Below are positions 1-11,524 of a DNA stretch of 64,000 nt, in pieces; within the stretch, counting starts at the first letter, position 1, and each line of letters opens with the position of its first letter. Location: positions 173,947,056 to 174,011,055 of the forward strand of contig OZ018326.1 of assembly GCA_963969495.1 (NCBI GenBank), read 5' to 3'. The stretch comes from Ceratothoa steindachneri (lineage: Eukaryota; Arthropoda; Malacostraca; Isopoda; Cymothoidae). A program made the translations under genes and the position numbers. The notes under the pieces are model-generated. The model saw only the letters and a list, made by a program, of their open reading frames with translations, was not told the origin of the DNA and searched no databases.

Positions 1-3000
1 AAGATACTTTCGATTTCTCTTTTCTTTAATGAATTTTACATAGTATATATAGGAATAAAATTCCAACTTAACAGCCCTTTCATGTAGGCAATATCATTAA
101 GATAATGTTAAAACAAGGTTAAGCTTGTTAATTGAGTCCTTAGTTAGGGTTAGAGAGTCCTTGGATTATAATCCTTAACCTACTACGACTAATACAGTAT
201 CTCTACAAAATTATATTCTGCATTTTTATGATAGAATCTTCCGGAAACATCAATTTTTCAAGTTTTACAACAAATTGTAGAATTATAGAAGATTTAATTT
301 CTCTCTGCGCATTTACACGCATTTTACCCTAAATATTATATATTAATGATAATTACTTAAAACTGTAACAATTTAAAGATATAAGCATGATTTATAAGTA
401 TAAATTTAAATTAACTGGATAATAAAATATCTGTGAATAGTTATAAAGATATTTTTGAATGTTGAAGGACATTCCTGACATCAAAAATACCAAAAAACAT
501 TAAAGTTTGTATTCAAACTATTTTTATAACAAAGTCGAGCCAAATTTATCCTTTTAGCTTCATTTAATCATTCACCTTCGTAATGTTTCAACTAAACTTT
601 ATAATACTTTAAATCAATTCAATGTGCTTATATATGATAAAATGAAACCTATTTTATTTAAAGTTGTAAGTAAAAAAAATCTTTTCACAATTTAGTCAAT
701 TTTGAGGGGATGTGTTGGCTCAAAAGGGTAAGTTAGGGCCCTTATATCTGCTGGTTTTATTATACTTTTTATACAAGTAAATACTCTTTAAAGCGGTTAT
801 TAGCTAGAACTACTAATTTACACACGTAAAGGAAACACTTACTTCGGATTAAATGCAACACTAAAAGAAAATCTTGCTTTAATTCTGTTGGAATAAACTT
901 CTACTTCTGAAATTAATACATTAAATGTCGGGTGTATTTTGGCGTCAGAATTTAAACTCAGAATGATTTATTTTTTGTACATGAAAGATCGGAATTTGGG
1001 GGGGGCGAGAAATACAGTATATGGATCGTTTAATCACTAATAATAATCCAGTAATAGTATTACTATACTTGTCTCTTCATGTTTGGTCTTTTAGATTGAA
1101 TTTCTTAAATAGTTTAATTAAAATATTTTTCATAAATATTCATATTTCTGAGGTATCTAAAACCCTTATAACGTAAAGATCTAACTTCTATAAATTTAAA
1201 ATATCATTAATTTAAAAGCATTAAAAATTAATTCACTGATCAAATTGTTTATTTAAGAGTAAGTACAAAAGAATGTACATATCTCTTATTATACTGATAG
1301 CGTATAAAGAGAACGTATGATTTCTTTGTTATAACGCCACAACGATAAAGTAGTAAGAACGATATCTACATTAGAATAACCTAGAATCCCTGTAGATAAA
1401 TATTCATGGATGTTTCATGCTGTCTCTTTACTTGGAGTTCGGTTCGAGAAGATTTTTATTTACGTTAATCTAACTTTTTAATATCTCTTTGTTTTTTTGG
1501 TCATATTATTTCATGGCCTGAAAGCTTAGCTTTCGTTGGCACAGGTGGGAAAATGATTAAGCTACGGGGTAGTGAATAATGCTTCCCATACACTGTGTTC
1601 CATTCCATTATAATGAACATATTTTTAAATAATCCCTTTGGCAAGAGAAATATTGACTAATCTTTAATTAATTTGCGTCTCAGTGTGCAGTTTTACGGTC
1701 TTTTGTTTACTTTTAAAGTCGTTGTCGGACTAAGCATTAGAACAAGGTAGATTATTAATACTCTCCAACCTGTTCAATATCTCGCGCTACGTGGGCGTGA
1801 AATATTCGAATGAGGCACCGTTTCGGTCCCGGAAACTTACCTTTATTTATTACGACAAATTCATTAAACTTCATCAGAACTCATCTACGCTTTCCTTGTT
1901 CAGAACTCTCTGCTAATCACTAGTGTACCTTACGCTTAAAGATGTGATGAAGAACAAGATTAGAATTCTGAATTTTGTTTGTTTTTCATCATTGTCCAAC
2001 ATGATTTAGGGATTATCGAAGCTGTAAAATTTAATGCATATTTTGTTACCTTTTGGATTTACTTAAATAGATGAGTATCATTGTGTTATACATATCTTGA
2101 GAATACAAATAAAATAGTGAGTTAAAAGCTTATAAAATATTTATAACAGGTTTAGATAAATTTAAGTCAAAATAGGTAAAGTTCAAAAACTTTCTTTGTT
2201 TCAAGACGAGTTATTAACATGGAAAAATAAAGAAAAAGTGCGCGTTTACACGTCAATTGAATGTATACTTCTATTAAACATTGGTTTTTAAGTCTGTTAA
2301 GATAATAAAAGTTGCAGCGTGTGTGTAGTATTCGATTAGAGCTAGAAATGTGGATCGAAAGAAGAAATATGTATTTATTTCAGAGTCTTCTGAATTTGGA
2401 AGTATATAACATATATATTCAACTCAGTGATAGGTCTAGTTTGCAATGAGTTCAAATTATGAAGGTAAATATTGCTTGGATTGCACGGAGAATGTGAGTT
2501 GTCAGAAGTTCTCCTTTCAAGCAAAAGGTGAAAAAGATCTATTTGAAATTCTAAAGCTTGTGAATTTTTATGCACAGAATAGGAAATATATTCTTAAATA
2601 TATTTTGCCACATACACGATATTATAAAGAGAAAGTGAAAAGGAATTCAAGTTGTTTGGCTTTGAAAGAGACGTTAATATTTCATCCTAATCTTTTTCTT
2701 GCATTTAGAACTTGACAAGGTGATCGCTGAAAGGGGGCATTTTCAAAAGAGAAGAAAACAAGTGTTCGTTTCTCGTTCGCACGAGAAAGCTAGTTTGCAA
2801 ATAAAAATGGTTCCATAAAAAAAAAACCTTGTACACAAATTTTATCAGGTGATATAAAGTCCTGGACTAAAGAAGGGTTGTTTCATTGTGGCGTGAAAAA
2901 GCCTAATCAATTAATTAATTGATAAGTCTTGGGCCGAGAACGACTTTGAAGTTCGACTTGTACGACGACAGCATATGAAACCTTTCACATTAATAAATTA

Positions 3001-5569
3001 GGGTGAAAATTGACTAAGTTAAAGTCAATTTCCCTTTCTGAGTTTTACTGAATTCCGAAAGAATAATTGCAATGGATTTTTATTATTCATTATGAAGTTG
3101 GTAAAAAATTCAGCTGATCATGATTTTGCTTTCCTCTGTCTTTAAATAATGTGGAACTGAATATGTCTGTTTTAGAAGAGTGATTTACATATTTATGCAA
3201 GAAATAAAGACAGGTATGGCACAGAGATGTATTTTGGTGCAAATGTCAGGAAGACTTTTTGCCCTGATTTTTCACCCAGCGTAGCGAAAAATCTTTGTGC
3301 TAATATTGAAACGAAAGTCTTCCGATTGAGTAGCACCCAATTGCCAATTTTGTATAAACTGCACACGTTATAGTGAGTAGGATATTTAAAACCCTATATA
3401 TAAATTTCGAATGAGTTGTACATAAATCAAGGAAAAATAAATTAGATTTACATGAAAAAAAAGACTAATTTAGGCAGATAACGCTTGCATATGGCAGCTT
3501 CTCAAATTCTGAGAATATGAAACAATGCCTTGGCGGAATAGTGAAAGGTTTTGTTGATAGAAACGATATCATAATGAATTGAATGTTACGATGGCACTTG
3601 AGCCTTACTTTTAAAAAGGTGGTCAAGTACTTTTCGCTCTACCGATAAAAATACCAAATTTAAGAGGTATAACTTCATAAAGACTTCGCTTTCCATAAGG
3701 CCACGGATATTAAGGGGGAGAGTTTGGATTTCCTTGACAAGTCTATGAAAATGAGGCCAATAGGTATCTATCCTGAACTGTTTTTACCAATTTCGTATAA
3801 CCCTTAATAAAATTTTGACATTGATAATAAAAAAATCCGAATGTTGTTGTTAATATTTAATGCATTTTCAAGCGGAAAGAATACTATGATAGGCATTTAG
3901 GGGGAAATCTGGTGATTAATTGAGCCTTTTGAAATAGGACCGATGAAATTAGCTGAATTTGTAACGAAAAATATTTATGAGTTTCCGGAACAAAATGGGG
4001 CTGCATTTTAATATGTTGTTTCCATTTACCGTAAGATGTTGAAAAAGGTGGATAATATTATTTTGCTTCCTTTTGCTCTGTTTTGTTTTCTTGTCACCCA
4101 AACACCTTTGACTAAAGGATGAATAAAATAAATGCCTGGACTAAACTTAATTCCTGATTGGTCAACATCGCTTAGGAAGTACTGTTCCCTCCTCTCCAGG
4201 GAAGTCATTCCAGTGTCATTCCACACATCAGAACTACTTTCAGACCATGAAATTGAAAAGAAAAAAAGAAACATTCAAAGTTAGTTTAACTAGAATATAA
4301 GCAACGTAAGTAGAGAGAAAGAATAATTCTAAAATCTAAAATAGGAAAAAGATTTTATTGAACCTAGCTCATTGTCCCTAACCAGAAACGACCACACTAA
4401 ACGTCCAAACTCATTTAAAACAACAGACACTTCCACTCCACCATTCGCACACATTATCCGCTGCTTAACCAAGGTAACCCACCTACTACATTTTAACATC
4501 CATCATCAGAGTCCGTCTCTCCAGTTTCCCCTGAAAACTTCATTACCTGCGTTTGTGTGTCACCCTACACAGCTTGTTGGAGATATAGTTGGAGAGAAAT
4601 AGATAGAGAGATAAATGTGTTAAGGGAGCCGGAGAGAGACAGGAAGGGTTTGAGAGAGAATGATAATGAGAGCGAGGTAGAGACAGATAAACAGAGAACG
4701 CGAAAGGGAGAGTGGGTGAGAGAGATTGGTTTGCTAAAATAACGATTTTGCATCTAAACTTTCCCTGAGAGAAGGATCGAAATGCTTTTCTGGAGGTTTA
4801 ATTAAAATTCAAAATTATATCATATCTGTAATTGATAGAGTCATTGGTGACGTAATTAATACTGAAGTTATGATTATCTTGCGTGAGAGAAGATGAAATT
4901 GCATCTTACTAAAGCTCAAACTAAGTCAATAATTAAACGTATATTGCAGCGGCTGTTATGACAAGTGAGCTAAATGTATTGAAAATGGAATTAATTAAAG
5001 CAGAAAAGATTTAACTATAATCCTTTTATCTACTTCAATTTCCATAAACTTAATTTAGCTTTGAGCAAAAGTGCTGCAAAAGTAAAGGACGCAGTTACTA
5101 TAGCGACCAAGCAAATGAAGGACACTTTTCATCCAAGCCAAGCAAGTAGCTTTCCGAATTAGTTTAAAATATAAGTTAAAATAAAATACGATAAAACACT
5201 GTTCTCTTTTGCGTTATTTTACTAAATTTACATTTTCTAGCCGATGTGGAAAAGTGTTTTTCATGAATTTAAATTATGATTTACATCACTATGTAAAATG
5301 AAAAGATGATGCTATAGATCTAGGACTATGTTTTCCATTAAACAGATGTCTGAAGACTTGTAAAGATCTTTTAAAGTATTTTTAATAAAAATTCGTCATT
5401 TTTTGGGAGCCACCCGACTCTATCAATCAAGAATTGTAATATATTAATGATCACTTTCAAAAATTAAATTGCTAACAAATATTATAGAAATTATGTCCGT
5501 AAAATGATCGTATAACAAATTCCTAAAATTTCCCTTTTATATTTCTGAGTCAGGAAGGACATACACCCT
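1..5569. other. AT-rich DNA, no gene recognised
   Basis: I see no recognisable coding sequence, RNA gene or transposon in this stretch. Short open frames exist, the longest being 89 codons at 2446-2715 (plus), but none has a recognisable domain, biased composition or splice context, and their lengths are what chance gives in AT-rich DNA. Only a purine-rich tract near 4.6 kb stands out. Confidence 0.6.
4580..4727 (+). repeat. purine-rich GA low-complexity tract
   Basis: The plus strand is almost entirely A and G here, built from irregular GAGA and AGAGAG runs. It opens frames on both strands (4557-4742 plus, 4565-4753 minus) that encode only Arg/Glu-rich or Ser/Leu-rich low complexity, so those frames are not genes. 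Confidence 0.75.
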
Positions 5570-5815
5570 TAAAATAGTTCCGACTTCTGCTAAGGTTTTC
5601 GCTTCTCTCAAACATGAATGACCAAATCGGATTCTACTACAAAAACTGTTTACGAAATCTCTTGCGCCGGTTGTCCAAAAATATACATAGGTGAAAGTAA
5701 TTGAAGACTTCGAAGGTAGAATAAAGGAATATTAAAGATGGCTTCAGTTGAATACCCATAATAGCGCTCTGGTGAGACAGCGCAAAGGAAAGGAACATAT
5801 GTTCGATTTAAATTT
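5570..5815 (+). pseudogene. Penelope-like element relic, GIY-YIG endonuclease domain
   Basis: Translation around 5642-5700 reads KTVYEISCAGCPKIYIGES. This matches the start of the GIY-YIG nuclease domain of Penelope-like retroelements: a degenerate GIY as TVY, the paired cysteines C-x2-C typical of Penelope endonucleases, and an intact YIGE. After a stop codon and a one-base shift, an Arg/Lys-rich helix and then NSALVRQ...HMFDLN follow, as in the family. Upstream of it, PTSAKVFASLKH is plausible linker sequence between RT and nuclease. The reverse transcriptase itself is not found upstream. The enzyme would nick target DNA during retrotransposition; this copy is dead. It belongs to a different subfamily from the Penelope relic at 32.3-33.9 kb, whose cysteine motif reads CKSC. 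Confidence 0.75.
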
Positions 5816-6150
5816 GTCGAAATGAAACAAATAGGAAGAGTTTTTCTAAATTCTAAAATTAAATTCTCTTCAGGATAACAAGTTTTACTAATAATATTTA
5901 CTAATAATATTTACTCATATTATTCACAAATTTCAAAATAATAAGTATGATAGTTCTCAATCAATAGGTGGAATATGTTTATTATTTGATTGCATGTTTG
6001 AAAATAAAATTTCAAAATAATTAGCCAACAGTAAAAAATTAAACTATACTTTATACCTAAAGAAGGAAACTGACAACAATGAAGTTTCTAGATTTAAAAC
6101 TAAAACAAAATGAATCGAGACGGATGGCAGTTACAAAGAAAAGAAGCAAT
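5816..6150. other. AT-rich spacer
   Basis: Nothing is recognised between the Penelope relic and the BEL/Pao element. A short local duplication of 'actaataatattt' lies near 5888-5912. Confidence 0.5.
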
Positions 6151-6155
6151 CTCAA

Positions 6156-6312
6156 TGTCAAAAAATATATCTTCCGGCATACAGAATATAATATAATATA
6201 AATTGATATTATTTAAAAATAAGCCTTTCTATATATTAGTGGTATATTTTACCACCTTATTAATTACTAATTGTAATTGTCTTCTTTTTTTCATCTGTAA
6301 CGGTTGGCCAAT
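6156..6312 (+). repeat. truncated 5' LTR of BEL/Pao element
   Basis: This aligns throughout with 7770-7921, from TGTC(A/G)AAAAATATATCTTCC to CGGTTGGCCAAT, with scattered substitutions and small indels. Homology stops at 6312, where RNase H coding sequence begins. Confidence 0.8.
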
Positions 6313-7428
6313 TTCTTTGCTGACTTTAGTTCTAAGGCCTATGGTGCCGTGGCTTACTCTGTATTTGACGATAAGGTTTGCATCTTTATAGCTAAAGCAA
6401 AAAACATGGGTAAATCCATTAACATTCCAAAATAAAAATTAACCGCCGCTCTTTTAGTGGCTCGCCTTTTACAGGAAGTAAAAGAGCTTAAGATCCATTC
6501 CTAGATGAAATTTTCCTCTGGTCAGAGAGTCAAATCGTCCTTTAATGGCCTTACTCCGCCGATTCATGTAATGAGCCATACGTGAGGGACAAGGTAGGGG
6601 AAATTACAGCACTCTCTCATGACCATGAGTGGCTGTATGGTCATGATATGGTCATTAAGGGGATGAAAACTAGAAGAATGAAAAATTCTATGTGGCTTAA
6701 AGGGCAACAATGAATTTTAAATGGAGGATTATGAGCGGAGCCACTATGCATTCCTGATAACACCTAACTGCTAACATCTAACTTTTCGGTACCGCGATTT
6801 GATTTCAACAGGTATAGGTCTATGTCAAAGGTCATAAAGGTCACCATTCTAGTTTTCACGTTATTTATCTTTCGAAAGGTAAGATTTTCTTTAAGTTTTA
6901 CCCTACAGCATCCCACTGTAAACAAAATCACGACAAAGGAATACGTAGCCGCGATGGAATACTGGATAAAGGAAGTTCAATCGGAAAAAATACGGAGAAA
7001 AAAGGAAATAACTTTCCTCCAATTCTAATAGGCCTATGAGCCGAATTGGCCAGCTACGATTATTCTTTGAAGCTGTAGAGTTCCTTTGCAGCTCACCTTT
7101 CAGGATGATGATGATCTAGAATATGGTAAGCCCTTTGCTTTAACCAGACGTAAGAGGGAAATGGATAGGATGCGCCAACGATGGCACTATGAGTACCTAG
7201 TAGCTCTAATGCAGACAACACGCACATCTCGGCAGGGAGAGAATCCTGCTGTCGGTGACTTGGTGATCGTCCACAATAAACTCCCAGGTTAAAGTGGAAA
7301 TTGGGAAGAATCACCGATTTGCTCACAGGAGGCGACGGCAAGGCTCGCTCAGTAACATTACGGATGGAGACTGGGACTATAACAACACCACTATCGAAAC
7401 TCTACCCACTAGAGATCAAGGCTTAGCC
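6313..7428 (+). pseudogene. BEL/Pao pol remnant: RNase H, linker, integrase C-terminus
   Basis: Three coding patches survive. At 6313-6550 the translation contains FADFSSKAYGAVAYS, then IPK-stop-KLTAALLVARL and, after a shift, FLWSESQIVL. These match the RNase H region of Pao Pol (DAS...YGAVAY, IPRLEL.AALLAARL, WSDS). At 6822-7028 is TKEYVAAMEYWIKEVQSEK, the conserved block at the RNase H-integrase boundary. At 7090-7424 is the integrase C-terminus: LTRRKREMDRMRQRWHYEYL, AVGDLVIVHNKLP, a one-base frameshift near 7288, then LKWKLGRITDLLTGGDGKAR and the terminal LSKLYPLEIKA before a stop. The integrase catalytic core is missing between about 7030 and 7090. This would have been the replication polyprotein of the retrotransposon. 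Confidence 0.8.
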
Positions 7429-7443
7429 ATCAGTCCCCTTGCT

Positions 7444-7590
7444 GCGTCAACTCCCGCCAGGCATGGTCTCGCCTTCAGACCCATCTATGGATCAACTCCT
7501 GCCAGGTCTGGTCTCTTCTACGGACCCACTTGCGCGTCAGCTCCCAGCAAGCATGGTCTCTCCTACAGATCCACCGGTGGGTCAGCCTTG
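7444..7590 (+). repeat. 45-bp tandem repeat, about 3.2 copies
   Basis: Units start at 7444, 7489, 7534 and 7579 and each contains a variant of GCGTCA(A/G)CTCCC followed by GGTCTC. The 45-bp period is a multiple of three, so an open frame through it gives a repeating 15-residue block with STPAR/SAPSK cores. It lies just downstream of the pol stop, inside the BEL/Pao element. Confidence 0.8.
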
Positions 7591-7769
7591 TGACCGTCTT
7601 CGACCAATACGTCTAGCCGCTTCTTTTGCTCGAAAATGAATAAGAGAAATATTGAGCTACTTTAAGGTCCCATTGGCCACTTTATGCGTAACTTTCGCTA
7701 ATGCTACGCCCCTTTATGTATTGAGAATCTTTCTTCTTTAAACGTTAATGTTGTCCCCGCTTTCTAGTG

Positions 7770-8311
7770 TGTCGAAAAATATATCTTCCGACATATATAA
7801 TATAATATAAATTCCTGTTATTTAGAAATGAAGCTTGCTATATATTAGTGCTATATTTTACTAACTTGTTAATTACTGATTGTAATTGTCTTCTTCTTTT
7901 CATTTGCAACGGTTGGCCAATCGTATTTTTGTTTATCTATGTAGTTTATATCGAGGAAAATTCTCCTAGATTCTAACTTTTTTGCTTGCTTTAAACCCAT
8001 GTAGTTTACGATAATATCACTTTTGCTGTAAAGACTCTGTGCTTCCTATCGGAATTATTTCAATGTCATATTCCGTAGTTATGAAATGTTGCCTTGTCAT
8101 TCTTTTGACAACCAATTGATTGCCGGTTTGGCAAGTATTGACTGTATATATACCGAAGCTCTTTCGTCTGTAAGTACTGTATATACGTAAATCATTACAA
8201 TTTTTAATTTCTAATTCCTCAACGCTGCTATTAATAGCTTTAGAACAGTAATCTGTTCACATTGTGTGTACAATAAGGTGTCTAGTTACTCTTAAGACAA
8301 CTTTATTTACA
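7770..8311 (+). repeat. 3' LTR of BEL/Pao element
   Basis: The 542-bp LTR begins TGTCGAAAAAT, ends TTTACA and is followed by the target duplication CTCAA. A TATA-like run lies at 8144-8152. Only its first 152 bp have a partner at the 5' end. Confidence 0.75.
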
Positions 8312-8316
8312 CTCAA

Positions 8317-9459
8317 GTTTAAACAATTGAATTATAATTTACGATTCTAAACTTTTGAACCTCATTATTTGAACAATTGGACAGTGTGAGAAGATATACG
8401 TATCCTAGATCAGGATACGTAGTTGTATATGTAAATTTCGTAGCGAGAATACCCGCTAGGAAGAAATCAAAAAACCGAGGAGAGGAGAAACTTCCTTGAA
8501 CATATATACATAAAGGCTTAAGTATTCTGGGTAAAAGGCTGTTCTTTTAATATTATCCAAATAATCAAGTTAGAGGACTTTTTTTAAAATAATGAAGCAA
8601 CTTGTAAATAGGAAGATTCTTTTCAAGGAAAATAAAATATATAAATAAACGATTATAAAACATAGTGGAGAAGTTGCATATCGAGGAGGAAACCGGCATA
8701 ATGAAAATGGATGTCAAGCTATAGCACGTAATCGGGCACGCTGAAACGTCAAATAGAATTCTGAATTGAGCAATCTTTGATGCGGATGTTTTATGTGGTA
8801 GCGACTTATTGTTTGAAGACAATTGGTTCGGTGATTACTAATATATGCACCGTTCTTAAAGGATCAATCAGTGATATACAACACGAGCAACATCAAAGCG
8901 TTAGGCATGAAAAGTTTTGATGTAACTATAAGTAAATTTTAAGAGGACAGTAAATTATATTTCAAAGCTCAAATTTCTATTTATATTACAATAACTTTAC
9001 CGATTTTAGAAGACTAGACGTTTAGACTAAATTTGCAGCACGGAGGGAGAGTTTTGCTTAGTGCTGCACTATTTGTTAGTTTGAATGATAATTTATTGCA
9101 ACTGTTCTGGTATTATCTCTTGTTTCACAAATTTTGCCATTGTTTTTTATTTCCTCCAGCACACTACGTTTTTTTTTTACTTCTTTCTAAATATTTATGT
9201 TATCTAGCTCTTAAAAATATATATTAAGCGATGAATATCCGTGCCTTCTGATTATGAAAAATTCTGATTATAATTGTACTGGGTTATGATTAGAGGTAAA
9301 AAGTAAATATAATTACTAGGCACTAACTTCACCCTAATATAATTACATTAACCTTGAATTAGTGGCACGATTCGGGTCAATATTAAGATACTGGTCATAT
9401 GTTGCAGAGAACCGTAGTTTCAACCCCACTTTAGCAGGTTTACTCCTACAAAATTGCGC
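8317..9459. other. AT-rich DNA, no gene recognised
   Basis: There is no recognisable coding or RNA gene. A perfect 10-bp inverted repeat sits at 8397-8421 (listed separately). Confidence 0.55.
8397..8421. repeat. perfect inverted repeat, 10-bp arms
   Basis: TACGTATCCT and AGGATACGTA are exact reverse complements separated by AGATC. It lies in non-coding DNA 80 bp downstream of the BEL/Pao target duplication. Confidence 0.7.
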
Positions 9460-10705
9460 CAGAATTCATTTGAATTTCGATATTGGCCCACAAGTCTTTG
9501 TGCACGAACCAGTCCCGAGTACAAGGGACAAGGTGTAGCTCCCCCGCTCGTCCCAGTACCTGGTCATGTAACGTGCGCGAAGATCACCCAGCTCGGAACA
9601 TTTAACAAGAATGTGTCGAACAGTCTGAGGGAACAACGCAGGCGTCACAATAAGGCACAGGAGAGCGCTCCATCAAATGGTGGTGCATCCCTCGACTGTG
9701 TCCAATTCGAAGAAAACAGAGAGTAACCTGAAGCCGTCACGTGATTGGAGGGTAGGTCCATACAAGCAGTCGTGGCGCAATGGCACTTAACTAAGTTCCC
9801 CTCGACCAGGCGAAGGCCGATATCGTGGATAGAGTCCACCTTCTGTAATACATGCTCAGTTGCGGATGCATAGAATTCACATCTGTAGTCGAGCTTCGAA
9901 CAAACAAATGATTGATAAAAAAGTAAGGCAGTAGCCCTATCAGCGCCCAGGACGCTGAGCGTCACAGAAAGAATAATATCCATGGCGCTGGTACAAGAGA
10001 CACTAAGGCTACCAATATGAGCCTCCCAGGTGAGGCGTCGGTCAAATACAAGACAAAGGAAAAGGTACGAATCCACCACTTCCAGGCAAACCTCATTTAG
10101 AAACAAGTCTGGTTGAGGATGGAGCCTTGAATGGCAGCAGAAGTGCACCACCTTAGTCTTACCTAGAAAAAACTGAAGTCCGTGCGCTTCGGTATTGCGA
10201 GAGATGCGGTTCGATTCCTGTTGGAGTCTACGCTCTAGAGTTAGCATCTGGGCCACGCTAAAAGAGATCGAAAGGTCGTCCACGTAGAGCGTAGCGAGAG
10301 CATCCTCCGGTAGCACCGAGATCATGCCGTTGAGGCTAAGGGAAAAGAGTGTGACACTGTGGACACTTCCCTGCGGAACCCCCTCTTCCTTCTCGATTGG
10401 GCCGGATAGGGCTCCCCTCACCGGTAAGCGGAATTGACGATCTCTCAAAAATTCAGATATAAAGATTGGGAGGCGTCCCCTCGCCCCCATCGTGAAGAGT
10501 TTCCATGATACCATATCGCTATGCGGTATAATAGGCCTTCTCCAGATTGGAAAATGCCGTGCCCTAGTGCTGTTACGAAGAAAGGCCTCGCAGACGGCCT
10601 TTTCCAGTCAGAGCAGAGAAGCCAACGTGAAGTGCAACTTGCGAAAGCCGCGCTGTGCAGAAAACGGGTAGCCTCCTTTATCCAGAAAAAGGCTAATCTA
10701 ACTTT
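9460..10705 (-). pseudogene. LINE reverse transcriptase relic (RNase H-type LINE), RNase H deleted
   Basis: Read on the minus strand, the 289-codon frame 10514-9645 carries the RT palm and thumb: GVPQGSVHSVTLFSLSLNG, the active-site box LYVDDLSISFS, GLQFFLGKTKVVHFC, then CLVFDRRLTWEAHIGSL and SKLDYRCEFYASATEHVLQ. Upstream, 10705-10515 is the frameshifted fingers region with a degenerate LEKAYYTAYRYGI block. Downstream, 9648-9466 holds the conserved end of the ORF (VRHILVKCSELGDLRARYMT, then TLSLVLGTGSC). The segment that should encode RNase H between these is missing. A copy of the same family lies on the plus strand at 34.3-39.9 kb and has kept RNase H but lost the RT. A (TA)n run abuts its 5' side. 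Confidence 0.85.
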
Positions 10706-10719
10706 TACCAATTTGATCC

Positions 10720-10741
10720 ATATATATATATATATATATAT
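10720..10741. repeat. (TA)n microsatellite
   Basis: About 11 TA units directly flank the 5' side of the minus-strand LINE relic. Confidence 0.9.
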
Positions 10742-11520
10742 TTGTTTCTTTTTATAATTCACTTTGGTTCTTTATTTATTAGACGTGGCATGTTATTTCC
10801 TCAATTTACACAAATAACCGTTTTTAGGATTTGATAGATTCACCGAGCGTCCATTTGTGGAGTTCCTCGCTGGGTCTATTAAATCCTCCAATTTGGCTAG
10901 CACAGGCCTACCTATTTTACAATATGAGCACGACAGTAAAACCGCTTAGAAGATGGAATGAATATCAATCAGATTGACCTATTTTGCAAAGTGAAGTAAT
11001 AATTGTTTTTTTTTGGTTTTCATAGGAGTCTATATTGTTGAAAGAAGTGTGAAGTGGAAAAATTTCTGTAAATTAACTCTTTCTGAACAAAATTTATAAT
11101 AAAAATATGGGTAGAGTATATATTTGTGATCGGATTCATTGAATCTTACAGACCAAGGCTTAATTTTTAAAAATGGTGATGCAACTTGTTCTAACAGATA
11201 TTACATCCGCGGACAAAATTTTTCGGACATATGGCTTTTTTTTTATTTCTTGAGTATGTTTATAAATCGGTTAGTTTTGGTTTACAGACATGTGTCCAAT
11301 ACATCTGGAAAGTAAAACAAAATTACAAGTTTTCCTTAAACTTTTGGAATAGCTATAATAGCGATGCTATTGAAATGTACGAAATACTGATATCAGTATG
11401 CAATATGTTTCAGTTAAAATGCTTTCATAAAACAAATAATATTTACTAATTCTATGATAGCCCATGGCAAAAGGATCTTATAATGATATAATAACGGCCA
11501 AAAACGTACCTATATCTTGT
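10742..11520. other. AT-rich DNA, no gene recognised
   Basis: A 72-codon frame at 11231-11449 has no recognisable motif. Nothing else is seen. Confidence 0.5.
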
Positions 11521-11524
11521 AGAA

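Larger units (their letters stand above)
6151..8316 (+). mobile_element. deleted BEL/Pao LTR retrotransposon with 5-bp target duplication
   Basis: The element runs from 6156 to 8311 and is flanked by CTCAA at 6151-6155 and 8312-8316. Its 5' end (6156-6312) and the sequence from 7770 are direct repeats beginning TGTC, and the right copy ends TTACA, giving TG...CA termini. Between them lies pol debris with BEL/Pao RNase H and integrase C-terminal signatures. The 5' LTR breaks off after 157 bp directly into RNase H sequence, so one deletion removed the rest of the 5' LTR, the leader, gag, protease and RT. I see no clear polypurine tract before 7770, which is the weak point. The element is non-autonomous and old. 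Confidence 0.8.

Noticed and set aside
2446..2715. 89-codon open frame as a possible small gene
   Set aside because: No motif, no splice or promoter context, and length within chance for AT-rich sequence.
4557..4753. Arg/Glu-rich and Ser/Leu-rich frames on opposite strands
   Set aside because: Both are produced by the purine-rich low-complexity tract.
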